From Agrilactobacillus yilanensis (lineage in GTDB: Bacteria; Bacillota; Bacilli; Lactobacillales; Lactobacillaceae), in the NCBI RefSeq assembly GCF_003946725.1, contig NZ_RHOY01000007.1, positions 1-64,000 of the forward strand: a stretch of 64,000 nucleotides of DNA. Direction: 5' to 3'. Made by a program: the position numbers and the translations under genes. The notes under the pieces are model-generated. The model did not search any database. It saw only the letters and a list, made by a program, of their open reading frames with translations, and was not told the origin of the DNA. Every line of letters starts with the position of its first letter. Positions within the stretch are counted from its first letter, which is position 1. Of the stretch, positions 38,824-48,800 are shown in pieces.

Positions 38824-40544
38824 GCTAACTCCTCCTTTGATAATTGCGAGTAAGCAATGTCTTGATAAATTTTATTGTGGGCTAATAGTTCTTCGTGGGT
38901 GCCCTTGCCAACAATGGTACCTTGATCCAAAACAATAATCTGAGCCGCATTCATGATCGTACTAATCCGCTGTGCCACAATAATAATGGTTGCATCGGTA
39001 ATTGCTTCATGGAGCCGCTGCCGTAAAACTAAATCTGTTTTGTAATCTAGTGCTGAAAAACTATCGTCAAACACATAAATTGCCGGGCGTCGTACAATCG
39101 CCCGTGCGATGGACAGCCGCTGTTTTTGTCCCCCAGATAAATTACTGCCGCCTTCCGATAAAATCGTATCTAGCTGATCCGGTAATTTTTCAACAAAATC
39201 TTTGGCTTGGGCAATTTCTAAAGCTGACCAAAGCGCATCATCATCTGCTTTTGCTTGACCATATTGTAAATTCTCACGGATAGTCCCATTAAATAGGACC
39301 GCTTTTTGTGAAATAAATCCGATTTGTGCTCTTAATTTGGCGATGTCATAATCACGAATATTTTGAGCATCAATGGATAATTGACCAGATGTCGTATCAT
39401 AAAATCGTGGAATTAATTGAATTAGCGTGGATTTACCGCTGCCGGTACTCCCAATAAAGGCCGTTGTTTGTCCAGGATTAATCGTTAAATTAATATCTCT
39501 CAAAACAGGTTCTTCAGAATCTTGATATGAAAAAGCGACATTTTCAAAAGTAATACCGCCCTTTATTTTAGCTGTAACCGGCTTTTTGACAGCTTTGATT
39601 TCGCTTTCAGTATCCATAATCTCTTGAATTCGGCCGGCTGAAACAGCTGCTCTAGGATAGAGCATGAAAACGCTAGAAAACATCAAGAATGAAAATAAAA
39701 CGTGGAAGATGTATTCTACAAATGCAATTAAACGGCCGATTTCTAAGTTACCTGCGCTAATTGCTAATGTCCCTTGCCAAAGAATTAAGGCAAAGACAAT
39801 ATTAAAAATAAAAGAAAAGCCAGGTTGGGCTACCGCCATTAACGTGTACAAGTGCGTAGAGCTCTTTTGATAGGCAGTGTTTACTTTGCCAAAGCGGTCT
39901 TGTTGGAATTTTTCTCGTACAAAAGCCCGAATGACCCGAACACCAGATAAATTTTCACGCATATTTTGGTTAATTTTATCCAAATTACCTTGCTGGGCAA
40001 CGGACATCGGTTCTGAATAATGGGCAATAACCATGATGCCTAAAAATAAGACGGGAATTGCCAAAAAGACATAAACGGACAACGCCGCATTGGTCCGCAG
40101 CATCATAATTGCCGAAACAATAAACATCATCGGCGTCATAAAACCGGTTCGTAAAACCATCTGTAAAAAGTTCATCACTTGAAACGCATCATTTGTTGTG
40201 CGGGTAATCAAAGAAGCCCCACCAATTTGCTTGTATTCTTGCTGGGATAAATTCAGAGCAGCTTCAAATAAATCATCCCGAATATCACGAACGATATTAT
40301 TTGTTAGCCGAGCACCGGTGAAAGCCAGTCCAATGAGCCCCACCATCCCCACGACAATGACAATAAACATAATTAAACTAATTTGATAAATATTTTTAAA
40401 ACTGTGTTTATTAATACCCAGATCAATCATTTGTCCTAACAATGTAGGCAACCCCAATTCAATCAGAGCAAATCCAAAAACAAAAAGTAAATTCAAAAGT
40501 AGCAGCTTTTTATATTTCAAAGCATACCTAACCATTAATTTCAT
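38820..40544 (-). CDS. Heterodimeric ABC exporter subunit (degenerate Walker B)
   Basis: This 574-residue exporter half has six TM segments and a nucleotide-binding domain with Walker A GSTGSGKSTL, a perfect signature LSGGQKQR and Walker B IYVFDDSFSALD, in which Asp replaces the catalytic Glu. It is therefore the regulatory half of a heterodimer with the next gene. It is the first gene of the operon, starting after GGGAGGTTAATT. The leader just before it contains the hairpin at 40572-40606. No dedicated regulator gene is adjacent unless the unknown protein upstream plays that part. Confidence 0.92.
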   Translation of the reverse strand: MKLMVRYALKYKKLLLLNLLFVFGFALIELGLPTLLGQMIDLGINKHSFKNIYQISLIMFIVIVVGMVGLIGLAFTGARLTNNIVRDIRDDLFEAALNLSQQEYKQIGGASLITRTTNDAFQVMNFLQMVLRTGFMTPMMFIVSAIMMLRTNAALSVYVFLAIPVLFLGIMVIAHYSEPMSVAQQGNLDKINQNMRENLSGVRVIRAFVREKFQQDRFGKVNTAYQKSSTHLYTLMAVAQPGFSFIFNIVFALILWQGTLAISAGNLEIGRLIAFVEYIFHVLFSFLMFSSVFMLYPRAAVSAGRIQEIMDTESEIKAVKKPVTAKIKGGITFENVAFSYQDSEEPVLRDINLTINPGQTTAFIGSTGSGKSTLIQLIPRFYDTTSGQLSIDAQNIRDYDIAKLRAQIGFISQKAVLFNGTIRENLQYGQAKADDDALWSALEIAQAKDFVEKLPDQLDTILSEGGSNLSGGQKQRLSIARAIVRRPAIYVFDDSFSALDYKTDLVLRQRLHEAITDATIIIVAQRISTIMNAAQIIVLDQGTIVGKGTHEELLAHNKIYQDIAYSQLSKEELA

Positions 40545-40571
40545 AATTAACCTCCCTATACCACATAAAAG

Positions 40572-40606
40572 GAGGTTGGCGATAAAGTAATTTTATCAAC
40601 AACCTC
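40572..40606 (-). terminator. Hairpin in the leader of the ABC exporter operon
   Basis: On the minus strand GAGGTTG..GATAAA pairs with TTTATC..CAACCTC, 13 bp with a small mismatch, followed by CTTTT. It is either the terminator of the upstream unknown gene or an attenuator of the exporter operon, only about 30 bases before the exporter start. The U-tract is short. Confidence 0.45.
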
Positions 40607-40626
40607 TTCATTAACACTCGTTAGCT

Positions 40627-41139
40627 TTAATTTAACTTTTCCAAATCTGCTTTACGCATATCTTTAACATACTCTATAGTAGGCTTATTTGTCATAAAAG
40701 CAATATCTAGATGAAAACAGCCTGTCAATACCCATGAATCACTAATGATAAATGGCGGATATTTAGGCATTGATGAAATAATACCATTTTCCAATGCATG
40801 TTTATTCAATGTCGCTTCAAACTGACGTAAAAATTTTTGATCAAACAAACGCGCATCATCTTCGTGATCTGCTTTTAAAAGCATTCTATATTCAAAAACC
40901 ATGATCCCGCGGCCCCAAATATCTTGTACAGGATCTGAGGTCAAATCATTTTTGTAGTCAAAGATTTGTTGATAGTCCTGGGTTTCATCATTTAATGTCT
41001 GCAGCAATGTTTTATTCGTTAACTTTTGACTATGGCGTAATAAGATGCGCAATGCGGCATTACGGCGGATACGCTTAATAATATAGTAAATAGCAATGAT
41101 CAAAATCACGCTAACTAAAGTTATAAGTACAATAACCAT
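40627..41139 (-). CDS. Membrane-anchored protein of unknown function
   Basis: This 170-residue protein has one hydrophobic N-terminal helix (about 2-21) followed by Lys/Arg, so the remainder is probably cytoplasmic. The soluble part is mixed helix/strand with charged segments (LLKADHEDDARLFDQKFLRQFEA) and no motif I recognise. It is divergent from rpoY and upstream of the ABC exporter on the same strand, separated by a hairpin. The start has GGAGAACGACTC upstream. It is a complete frame with normal codon use. Function unknown. Confidence 0.75.
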   Translation of the reverse strand: MVIVLITLVSVILIIAIYYIIKRIRRNAALRILLRHSQKLTNKTLLQTLNDETQDYQQIFDYKNDLTSDPVQDIWGRGIMVFEYRMLLKADHEDDARLFDQKFLRQFEATLNKHALENGIISSMPKYPPFIISDSWVLTGCFHLDIAFMTNKPTIEYVKDMRKADLEKLN

Positions 41140-41263
41140 GAGTCGTTCTCCTTAGTGAGCTGTTTATAAACAGCGGTATAAGTTAATAATAGCAGAATAT
41201 TACCACTGTTACCACGTATTAATAATGTACTTTAAAGCTCAAATATGATATATTAAGCCTAAT

Positions 41264-41320
41264 TGTTGTTTGATCGCAACATCTGGAATCGGCGTTGCAA
41301 AACGTTTTTTTAATTGCAAC
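41264..41320. repeat. Inverted repeats in the divergent region upstream of rpoY
   Basis: The 240-base gap 41140-41379 contains TTGTTG/CGCAAC and a perfect 7-bp pair GTTGCAA (41294-41300) and TTGCAAC (41314-41320), with seven Ts between them. It could be a leader structure or an operator for rpoY-rnjA. No promoter can be assigned with confidence. Confidence 0.35.
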
Positions 41321-41379
41321 ATTAATTTGTTCCATTCATTTTTTAATTAAATAATATTGTTATAAGGGAGTTATTTTAT

Positions 41380-41601
41380 ATGATTTTTAAAGTTTTGTTC
41401 CAAGAGGATAAACATTTATCACCAAAAAGAGAAACAACAAATTCAATTTATTTAGAAGCCAGCAGCATCGTAGAGGCTCGGGCACTTGTCGAAAAGAATA
41501 CGGATTACAATATCGAATTCATCCAAGAATTAAGCGGCAAATTCTTAGAATTCGAACAAAATGAACCCGATTTTAAATTAACGGAGTTCTCTACTAAATG
41601 A
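41380..41601 (+). CDS. rpoY: RNA polymerase epsilon subunit RpoY
   Basis: The 73-residue protein has the family features [24 protein letters not shown] and [12 protein letters not shown]. RpoY is a small auxiliary subunit of Firmicutes RNA polymerase that binds between beta and beta'. The next gene, rnjA, starts inside its stop (ATGA overlap), so the two are coupled. The rpoY-rnjA pairing is conserved across Bacilli. A GGGAG site precedes the ATG. Confidence 0.95.
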   Translation: MIFKVLFQEDKHLSPKRETTNSIYLEASSIVEARALVEKNTDYNIEFIQELSGKFLEFEQNEPDFKLTEFSTK

Positions 41602-43283
41602 AATTAAAAGTAAAAAACAATGAAACAGCCGTTTTTGCAATTGGTGGCCTCGGTGAGATTGGTAAGAACATGTATGGTGTTCAATTTCAAGATGAAATCA
41701 TCATGATTGATGCTGGGATTAAGTTTCCAGAAGATGATTTACTAGGCATTGACTATGTCATTTCTGACTACTCTTATCTAGCCCAAAATCAGCAAAAAAT
41801 TAAGGCACTTGTCATCACCCATGGTCACGAAGACCATATCGGTGGGATTCCTTATCTATTAAAACAAGTCCCAAATGTTCCCGTTTATGCCGGTCCTTTG
41901 GCTTTAGCTTTGATCAAAGGAAAATTAGAAGAACATGGCTTGTTAAAAACAACAACGCTTCATGAAATTAATGAAGATACTGTTTTAAAATTCCGTAAGA
42001 CAAAAGTATCCTTTTTCAGAACGACCCACTCGATTCCAGATACGCTGGGTGTCGCTGTTGAGACGCCCCAAGGTGTGATCGTTGAAACTGGGGACTTTAA
42101 ATTTGATTTAACACCTGTTGGTGATCAGCCTTCGCCAAACTTACAGCGCATGGCTGCCTTAGGTGAAAAAGGCGTCTTATTACTGATGTCTGATAGTACC
42201 AATGCTGAAATTCCTAATTTTACGAAATCTGAACGTTTTGTGGGCAAGTCCATTCGTCACCTGTTTGAAGGTATCGAAGGTCGAATTATATTTGCTACCT
42301 TTGCGTCCAATATTTCTAGAATTGCCCAAGCTGTTGATGCTGCTATGGCGCACGGTCGTAAAATCGCCGTCTTCGGTCGAAGTATGGAAGCTGCTATGGT
42401 CAACGGCCGGGAATTAGGCTATTTAAATATTCCAGATGATGTCTTGATTGACGCACATACTTTAAATAGTACCCCTGCTGATAAAGTTATGATTTTATGT
42501 ACGGGTTCTCAAGGTGAACCAATGGCGGCTTTAAGCCGGATTGCTGCGGGCACCCATCGTCAAATCACAATCCAGCCCGGGGATACTGTCATTTTCTCCA
42601 GTAATCCTATTCCAGGGAATACCACTTCAGTAAATCATTTGATCAACCAATTGTCTGAAGCTGGTGCAGAAGTCATTCATGGTAAAGTCAATAACATTCA
42701 CACTTCCGGTCATGGTGGCCAAGAAGAACAAAAATTGATGCTACGCTTGATGAAACCTAAATTCTTTATGCCTGTTCACGGGGAATATCGCATGCAGCGT
42801 ATTCATTCGGAATTAGCTGAAGCTTGTGGTGTGGCTAAGGACAATGTCTTTATTATGGAAAATGGCGATGTGTTAGCGTTAACTAGTGAGACTGCCCGTC
42901 GTGCCGGCCACTTCCCTGCTGGGGATGTTTATGTGGATGGCAGCGGTATTGGCGATATTGGCAGTGTCGTCTTAAATGATCGTCGGATTTTGTCTGAAGA
43001 AGGTCTTGTAGTTGTCGTAGCAACGATTAACTATAAAACCGGTGAAATTTTAGCTGGGCCTGATCTATTATCTCGTGGTTTTGTTTATATGCGTGAATCT
43101 GGTCCGCTGATTAAAGAATCTCAACGCCGTATCTTTAGAGTTATCCGCAATACGTTTAAACAAAATGAACATGTTACTGAAGCGAAAGTAAGAGACGCGA
43201 TTATTGATAGTCTACAAAACTTTTTATTTGATCAGACTGAGCGTCATCCAATGATCTTACCAATGCTTATTTCTGCAAATTAA
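41598..43283 (+). CDS. rnjA: Ribonuclease J1
   Basis: This 561-residue RNase J endo/5'-3' exonuclease has the complete metal motif H75-G-H77-E-D79-H80, then [22 protein letters not shown] and PVHGEYRM, with a C-terminal dimer domain. It initiates much mRNA decay and pre-rRNA processing in Firmicutes. Its partner, the degenerate J2, lies at 6156-7868. It is coupled to rpoY through a 4-base overlap. Confidence 0.97.
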   Translation: MKLKVKNNETAVFAIGGLGEIGKNMYGVQFQDEIIMIDAGIKFPEDDLLGIDYVISDYSYLAQNQQKIKALVITHGHEDHIGGIPYLLKQVPNVPVYAGPLALALIKGKLEEHGLLKTTTLHEINEDTVLKFRKTKVSFFRTTHSIPDTLGVAVETPQGVIVETGDFKFDLTPVGDQPSPNLQRMAALGEKGVLLLMSDSTNAEIPNFTKSERFVGKSIRHLFEGIEGRIIFATFASNISRIAQAVDAAMAHGRKIAVFGRSMEAAMVNGRELGYLNIPDDVLIDAHTLNSTPADKVMILCTGSQGEPMAALSRIAAGTHRQITIQPGDTVIFSSNPIPGNTTSVNHLINQLSEAGAEVIHGKVNNIHTSGHGGQEEQKLMLRLMKPKFFMPVHGEYRMQRIHSELAEACGVAKDNVFIMENGDVLALTSETARRAGHFPAGDVYVDGSGIGDIGSVVLNDRRILSEEGLVVVVATINYKTGEILAGPDLLSRGFVYMRESGPLIKESQRRIFRVIRNTFKQNEHVTEAKVRDAIIDSLQNFLFDQTERHPMILPMLISAN

Positions 43284-43284
43284 T

Positions 43285-43330
43285 AAAAAATACGATAATA
43301 ACCATTTATTTGGTCGTTATCGTATTTTTT
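43285..43330 (+). terminator. Terminator of rpoY-rnjA
   Basis: A perfect 14-bp stem AAAAAATACGATAA/TTATCGTATTTTTT with a short inner ACCATTTATTTGGT stem, starting 2 bases after the rnjA stop. A strong intrinsic terminator. Confidence 0.9.
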
Positions 43331-43407
43331 ATTGTGCTATAATGCTTAAGATTCGTTTATTTTAAATCTAAAGGCATTTTGCCGTTTATATTATAGGGAG
43401 CTAACTC

Positions 43408-44355
43408 ATGAAACCTTATTTCTTTCATATTATCGCTAATGAAATCGCTGGTGCTTATCACGGAAAAACCAATACCAAGTTAGTGGTTCAATATTTAACC
43501 CAGCAACAAATCCAATTTACCTTGAATAAAACGCATTATCCCGGCCATGCTGTTAAAATTGCCCAGGCGCTAATCATCCCCAAGCAAGATCAATACCAGC
43601 ATCTGGTTCTAGTCATTGGCGGCGACGGTACTTTGCATCAAGTCATTAAAGGCCTCCGCCAAAATACACAGTCACCGCTAATTCCGGTGGGCTACATCCC
43701 CAGTGGTTCTGGTAATGATTTTAGTCGCAGTTTAAATTTAAGCGCTGATCCTATTAAAAATCTGCAGCAAATTCAACAGGCCAAAGCACCGCAAAATTTA
43801 GATATCGGGGTGTTCACCCAAACTAATGGGCATACAAGTATTTTCGTCAATAATATCGGCATTGGCATTGATGCCAGAACCGTTTTTTTAACCAATCATT
43901 CTAAAATAAAGAAAGTTTTGAATCACTTAAAATTAGGTACTTTTTCTTATTTAGCAAATTTACTGCGGGCTTATCGCCAGCAAAAAAGCTTTTCAGTTAC
44001 GGTTAAAACCAAAGATCAAAAACAAACCTTTAAAAATATTTTTCTAGTGACTTTCGGCAATGAACCTTACTTCGGCGGCGGTGTGCCAATCTTACCCCAT
44101 GCCAATGTTTATAGCCGTAGTATTGAACTTGTGTTAGTAGAAAAACTGCCGTTTCATCAGCTAGCGCCTTTGTTTTATCGTGTTTTTAAAGACGGCACAC
44201 ATTTAAAAGATAAGCACGTTCATTACTTCAAAGGCCGCCAATTCCAATTAACAACCAATCAATTGGAGTATGGTCAAATTGATGGTGAAGAATTAGGTCA
44301 CCACGCTTTTGATTTTAAAGTCACTTTGACCCAATATCCTTTTTGGCTCAAATAA
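43408..44355 (+). CDS. Diacylglycerol kinase-family lipid kinase
   Basis: This 315-residue protein of the YegS/DgkB/BmrU family has the nucleotide motif VIGGDGTLHQVIKGL near 71-85 and the family glycine motif IPSGSGNDFSRSL near 98-110. A C-terminal beta-sandwich contains FGGGVPILPHA. Such enzymes phosphorylate diacylglycerol or related lipids, for example recycling DAG left by lipoteichoic acid synthesis; the substrate here is not proven. The start follows AGGGAGCTAACTC. Its 3' end overlaps the 3' end of gltD on the other strand by 8 bases. Confidence 0.9.
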   Translation: MKPYFFHIIANEIAGAYHGKTNTKLVVQYLTQQQIQFTLNKTHYPGHAVKIAQALIIPKQDQYQHLVLVIGGDGTLHQVIKGLRQNTQSPLIPVGYIPSGSGNDFSRSLNLSADPIKNLQQIQQAKAPQNLDIGVFTQTNGHTSIFVNNIGIGIDARTVFLTNHSKIKKVLNHLKLGTFSYLANLLRAYRQQKSFSVTVKTKDQKQTFKNIFLVTFGNEPYFGGGVPILPHANVYSRSIELVLVEKLPFHQLAPLFYRVFKDGTHLKDKHVHYFKGRQFQLTTNQLEYGQIDGEELGHHAFDFKVTLTQYPFWLK

Positions 44356-45787
44356 CTTGACGTTTTTCAATTTTATCTAAAGAGTCCGCAACTTTTTGAG
44401 CGGCTAACCGGCCTTCACGAATGGCCCAAATGACTAAAGAGGGCCCTCTTTTTGCATCACCGGCAACATAGATCTGTTCATCATTTGTCCGATAATCTTC
44501 AGTAACTTGTTCAATGCCAAATTGTTCAAAAATAGCTTTTTGGGGACCGGTAAAGCCCATGGCAATTAATACTAAATCCACGTCATAAATTTCTTCAGTG
44601 CCTGCAAGGGGCTGAAAATTTTTAACTTTTTGAATCGTTACTTGTGTTAACCGACCATCTTCGCCAGCTACGGCGGTGATGGTTTTTTCATATTCCGTAA
44701 TAGGTTGCTGATAAACCGCTTCAGCTTCTTTTTGGCCATAACCTACCCGCTTAGTTGCTGGATACTCTGGCCAAGGATTCCCATCTGGCCGGGTTGTTGG
44801 TGGTTCTGGTGTGATTTCCAATTGCTTAATGCTACGAGCCCCTTGACGCAAAGCAGACGCCACACAGTCATTGCCCGTATCGCCGCCGCCGAGAACTAAC
44901 ACCCGCTTACCGGCTAAACTTTGATCTGCTTTAGGCCCATTTTTAAGCACTTTTTTTGTCGTGGCGGTCAAGAAATCTACTGCAAAATCAATGCCTGTCA
45001 ATTGCCGATTAGCGACTTGTAGATCCCGGGGTGTGCCGGCACCGATACAAACAATAATACGATCAAATTGACGTTTCAAATCTTCAGCACTGATCGTTTG
45101 CCCAACTTCGGTATTGACTCTAAAATCAATCCCCACCGCCTGCATTACCGTAATCCGTCGGGCAATGATTTCTTTTGGCAGTTTCATATTCGGGATGCCA
45201 TACATACATAGGCCACCGGGTTTGTCCGCCTTTTCAAAAACAGTCACTTGATAGCCTAATTGATTTAAGCGCCATGCAGCCGCTAAGCCAGCAGGGCCAC
45301 TGCCGACAATAGCGACTTTAAAATCATTGCGGCTGGCTGGTGTGCCTTGGGTTTTGACCCAGTTATTTTTGAAGCCTTGTTCAATCACAAAATGTTCATT
45401 ATTCCGGATGGTGATCCCTTGACCATTTAAAGCTTCATTGCAGCTCAATTCACAGGGTGCTGGACAAACCAACCCGGTAAAATCGGGTAATGGATTTGTC
45501 AAAGTTAAGCGATCAAAGGCCATTTTATCTTCATCACGATAGATTAAATCTTGCCATTCTGGAATTAAATTATCATTAGGACAGCCCCCCACTGCGCGAC
45601 CGCCACCATAAAAAATACCATGGTGACAATGGGGAACCCCACAATTCATACAGCGGGCTGCCTGCTGCCGCCGCTGTGATTCACTAATATCTACTTCCAT
45701 TTTTTCAAAATCTTGAATGCGTTTTGAAATCGGCCGGTAAGGATTATCTTTACGGTCATATTTCATAAAACCAAATGGATCTGCCAT
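44348..45787 (-). CDS. gltD: Glutamate synthase small (beta) subunit
   Basis: This 479-residue FAD/NAD(P)H subunit supplies electrons to GltB. Two cysteine clusters near the N-terminus (CMNCGVPHC and CPAPCELSC) bind 4Fe-4S centres. The FAD motif is VAIVGSGPAGLAAAWRL near 150-166 and the NAD(P)H motif VLVLGGGDTGNDCVA near 292. It starts 14 bases after gltB. The tail-to-tail overlap with the lipid kinase leaves no room for a separate terminator for either gene. Confidence 0.95.
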   Translation of the reverse strand: MADPFGFMKYDRKDNPYRPISKRIQDFEKMEVDISESQRRQQAARCMNCGVPHCHHGIFYGGGRAVGGCPNDNLIPEWQDLIYRDEDKMAFDRLTLTNPLPDFTGLVCPAPCELSCNEALNGQGITIRNNEHFVIEQGFKNNWVKTQGTPASRNDFKVAIVGSGPAGLAAAWRLNQLGYQVTVFEKADKPGGLCMYGIPNMKLPKEIIARRITVMQAVGIDFRVNTEVGQTISAEDLKRQFDRIIVCIGAGTPRDLQVANRQLTGIDFAVDFLTATTKKVLKNGPKADQSLAGKRVLVLGGGDTGNDCVASALRQGARSIKQLEITPEPPTTRPDGNPWPEYPATKRVGYGQKEAEAVYQQPITEYEKTITAVAGEDGRLTQVTIQKVKNFQPLAGTEEIYDVDLVLIAMGFTGPQKAIFEQFGIEQVTEDYRTNDEQIYVAGDAKRGPSLVIWAIREGRLAAQKVADSLDKIEKRQVI

Positions 45788-45801
45788 AAATTGTAACCTC
45801 C

Positions 45802-48800
45802 TTATGAATGTTGAGCCGTGGCAATTTCAAAAGCTTGTTCAATAATTTTTGCTTGAGGCACTTGTTTGTTGTCTTCACGTAACGCTGCCATAATATCATT
45901 AATTCGATGGAAATCTTTTGGATAAACTTTGACAAAATCTTTTTTAGCATATTCAAAGGCATCTAAAATCTGAGTGGCTTTTGCGGATTTTGTAAAGTCA
46001 ACATGCTTCGTTAACATTGTCTTAAGGCGTTGTTCATCAGCTAATTCCAACTTCACTAAATCTACCATTTCTAAATTTAAATTATGGGCAAATTCATGAA
46101 CTGGATCATAAACATAGGCAATGCCCCCCGACATACCGGCGCCAAAGTTACGACCCGTTGTGCCTAAAATCACCACATGGCCGCCCGTCATATACTCACA
46201 GCCGTGATCGCCAATACCTTCAACGACCACATCGGCACCGGAGTTGCGGACACAAAAACGTTCCCCGGCACGACCATTGAAAAAGGCTTCCCCGCTCGTT
46301 GCCCCGAAACAAGCCACATTCCCTACAACGGTTGCTTGGCTGTATAAATCTTTAGCATCTGTTGGTGCTTCAACGATCAAACGACCACCGCTTAAACCTT
46401 TGCCCACATAATCGTTAGCTTCTCCAATTAGTTTTAATTCTAAGCCTTGGGTTATAAAAGCCCCAAAACTTTGACCAGCCACACCAGTATATTCATATTT
46501 AATTTTGCCAGGGGCTAATACATGATTGCCAAAATGCTGGGCAATCCAACCACCCATACGGCTGCCGACTGCTCGTTGCGTATTATCAATTGGCCGTTTG
46601 ATAAGACTTTCACCTGATTTTTGTAAGGCTAACTGAGCAAAATCATCCAATTCTGGCCAATCATATTTTGCCGCAAAGGGATCCGTCCGTTTGCGCTTAA
46701 TTCCAAATGAGGTGCCCAAAATACGATCAAAATTCAAATGCCGCGCTTTACCTTTAGCCACAAATTTAGATTTTAGCCGTTCTGTATGGCCTACCATTTC
46801 GTCAACCGTCCGATAACCTAACTGTGCCATAATTTCTCTTAAATCTTCTGCCAAAAAGCGCATCATATTTTCAATATCTTCCGGTTTGCCTGCAAAATGC
46901 TGCCGCAACTTTGGATCTTGTGTACAAATTCCGGTAGGACAAGTGTTTAAGCTGCACACCCGCATCATAATACAGCCAATGGCACAAAGGGTTAATGAGC
47001 CAAAATTAAACTCTTCGGCCCCTAGCAAAGCGGCAATGGCAATATCTCGACCAGTCATCAGCTTTCCGTCGGTTTCAATGGTTGTCCGTTGACGCAAGTT
47101 GTTCAGCCATAACGTTTGATGGGCATCAGCAACACCCATTTCCCAAGGAATACCCGCATCTCGAACGGACGTCCGTGGTGCTGCCCCGGTACCACCATCG
47201 TAACCAGAAATCGTGACTTTATCTGCCCCGGCTTTTACAACCCCTGTTGCAATTGTCCCAACGCCAGTACTAGCAACCAATTTCACCGTAATTTTGGCAT
47301 AAGGATTAATTTGTTTTAAATCAAAGATCAGTTGTTTTAAATCTTCAATTGAATAAATATCATGATGGGGTGGCGGTGAAATCAACCGAACACCTGGTGT
47401 GGCGCCGCGACATTCCGCAACCCAAGGATAGTTTTTATTGGCCGCTAATTGACCCCCTTCCCCAGGTTTTGCCCCTTGCGCCATTTTAATTTGAATTTCT
47501 TCGGCACTCATCAAGTAAGCCGCATTAACGCCAAACCGTGCCGAAGCAACTTGTTTGATTTTACTATTTAAATTCCGGCCATCCGGCTGAACTTTAAAAC
47601 GCCGTTCATGTTCGCCGCCTTCACCACTATTGCTCTTAGCCCCTAAACGATTCATCGCCTCCGCAATCGTTTCATGAGCCTCTTCAGATAAAGCACCATA
47701 GCTCATGGCCCCTGTTTTAAAGCGCGTGACAATTGTTTCCACCGGTTCGACTTCACTTAAAGGTACCGCTTCTTGTGACGTATCAAAATACCACATAGCC
47801 CGCAAAGTGGTGGGCGTTTTTTCCGCAGCTGCATTCATTGCCTGCGTATATTCTTTGAATAAGTCGTAATTGCCTGTTCGAATGGCATCTTGGAATTTAA
47901 ATAACGATTCAGGATTATACAGATGATGTTCGCCATTCACCCGATATTTAAAACTGCCGCCGGACGCCAAATCATCTTTGCGATTCGGTCCGTAAACTTT
48001 TTGGTAGCGCGTGAAATATTCATTTTCAATTTCAGCTAGACCAATCCCGCCGATGCGGCTGGATGTCCCAGAGAAATAAGTGTCTACGACTTTATGATCC
48101 AAGCCAATCGCTTCAAATAATTGGGCCCCTTGATAACCATTAATTGTGGAAATCCCCATACGACTCATAATTTTAACGATCCCTTTAATACTGCCTTTAA
48201 CATAACGATCAATGGCATCTTCATTAATATCAAAGCGCTTGATTGTTTCATAAACACCATACGGACAAATTGCCGAAGCCCCGTAACCTAACAAGGTGGC
48301 GTAATGATGAATTTCGCATGGTTCACCACTGTTGACGATGATGGAAGCTTTCCCTCGTTTGCCTTTTTTAACTAAATAGTTATTTAATCCGGAAACGGCT
48401 AATAAAATTGGAATCAAGAGTTTTTTATCAGAAGCTTCTCGATCGGATAAAATAATCAGTGTGGCGCCGTTATCAATTTGGCTTTCTGCTGCTTTGAACA
48501 TGTCATCTAACGCCTGATCCAATCGATTTTCTGAAGGCATATCTTTATCATAAGCCACCGAAATTTCAGCGGCTTTAAAGCCAGGCTGATTTAATTTCTC
48601 AAGCTTTGCAAATTCACTAGCGGTTAGAATTGGGGCGTTTAATTTAATTTTTTGCGCATTTTCTGGCAATGGTCGGGTAATATCTTTATCACTGCCTAAA
48701 AATATTTCAGTCCCAATGACAAAGTCTTCTCGAATTGCATCAATCGGCGGATTAGTTACTTGCGCAAATTGCTGTTTAAAGTAAGTGAATAAAGATTGAG

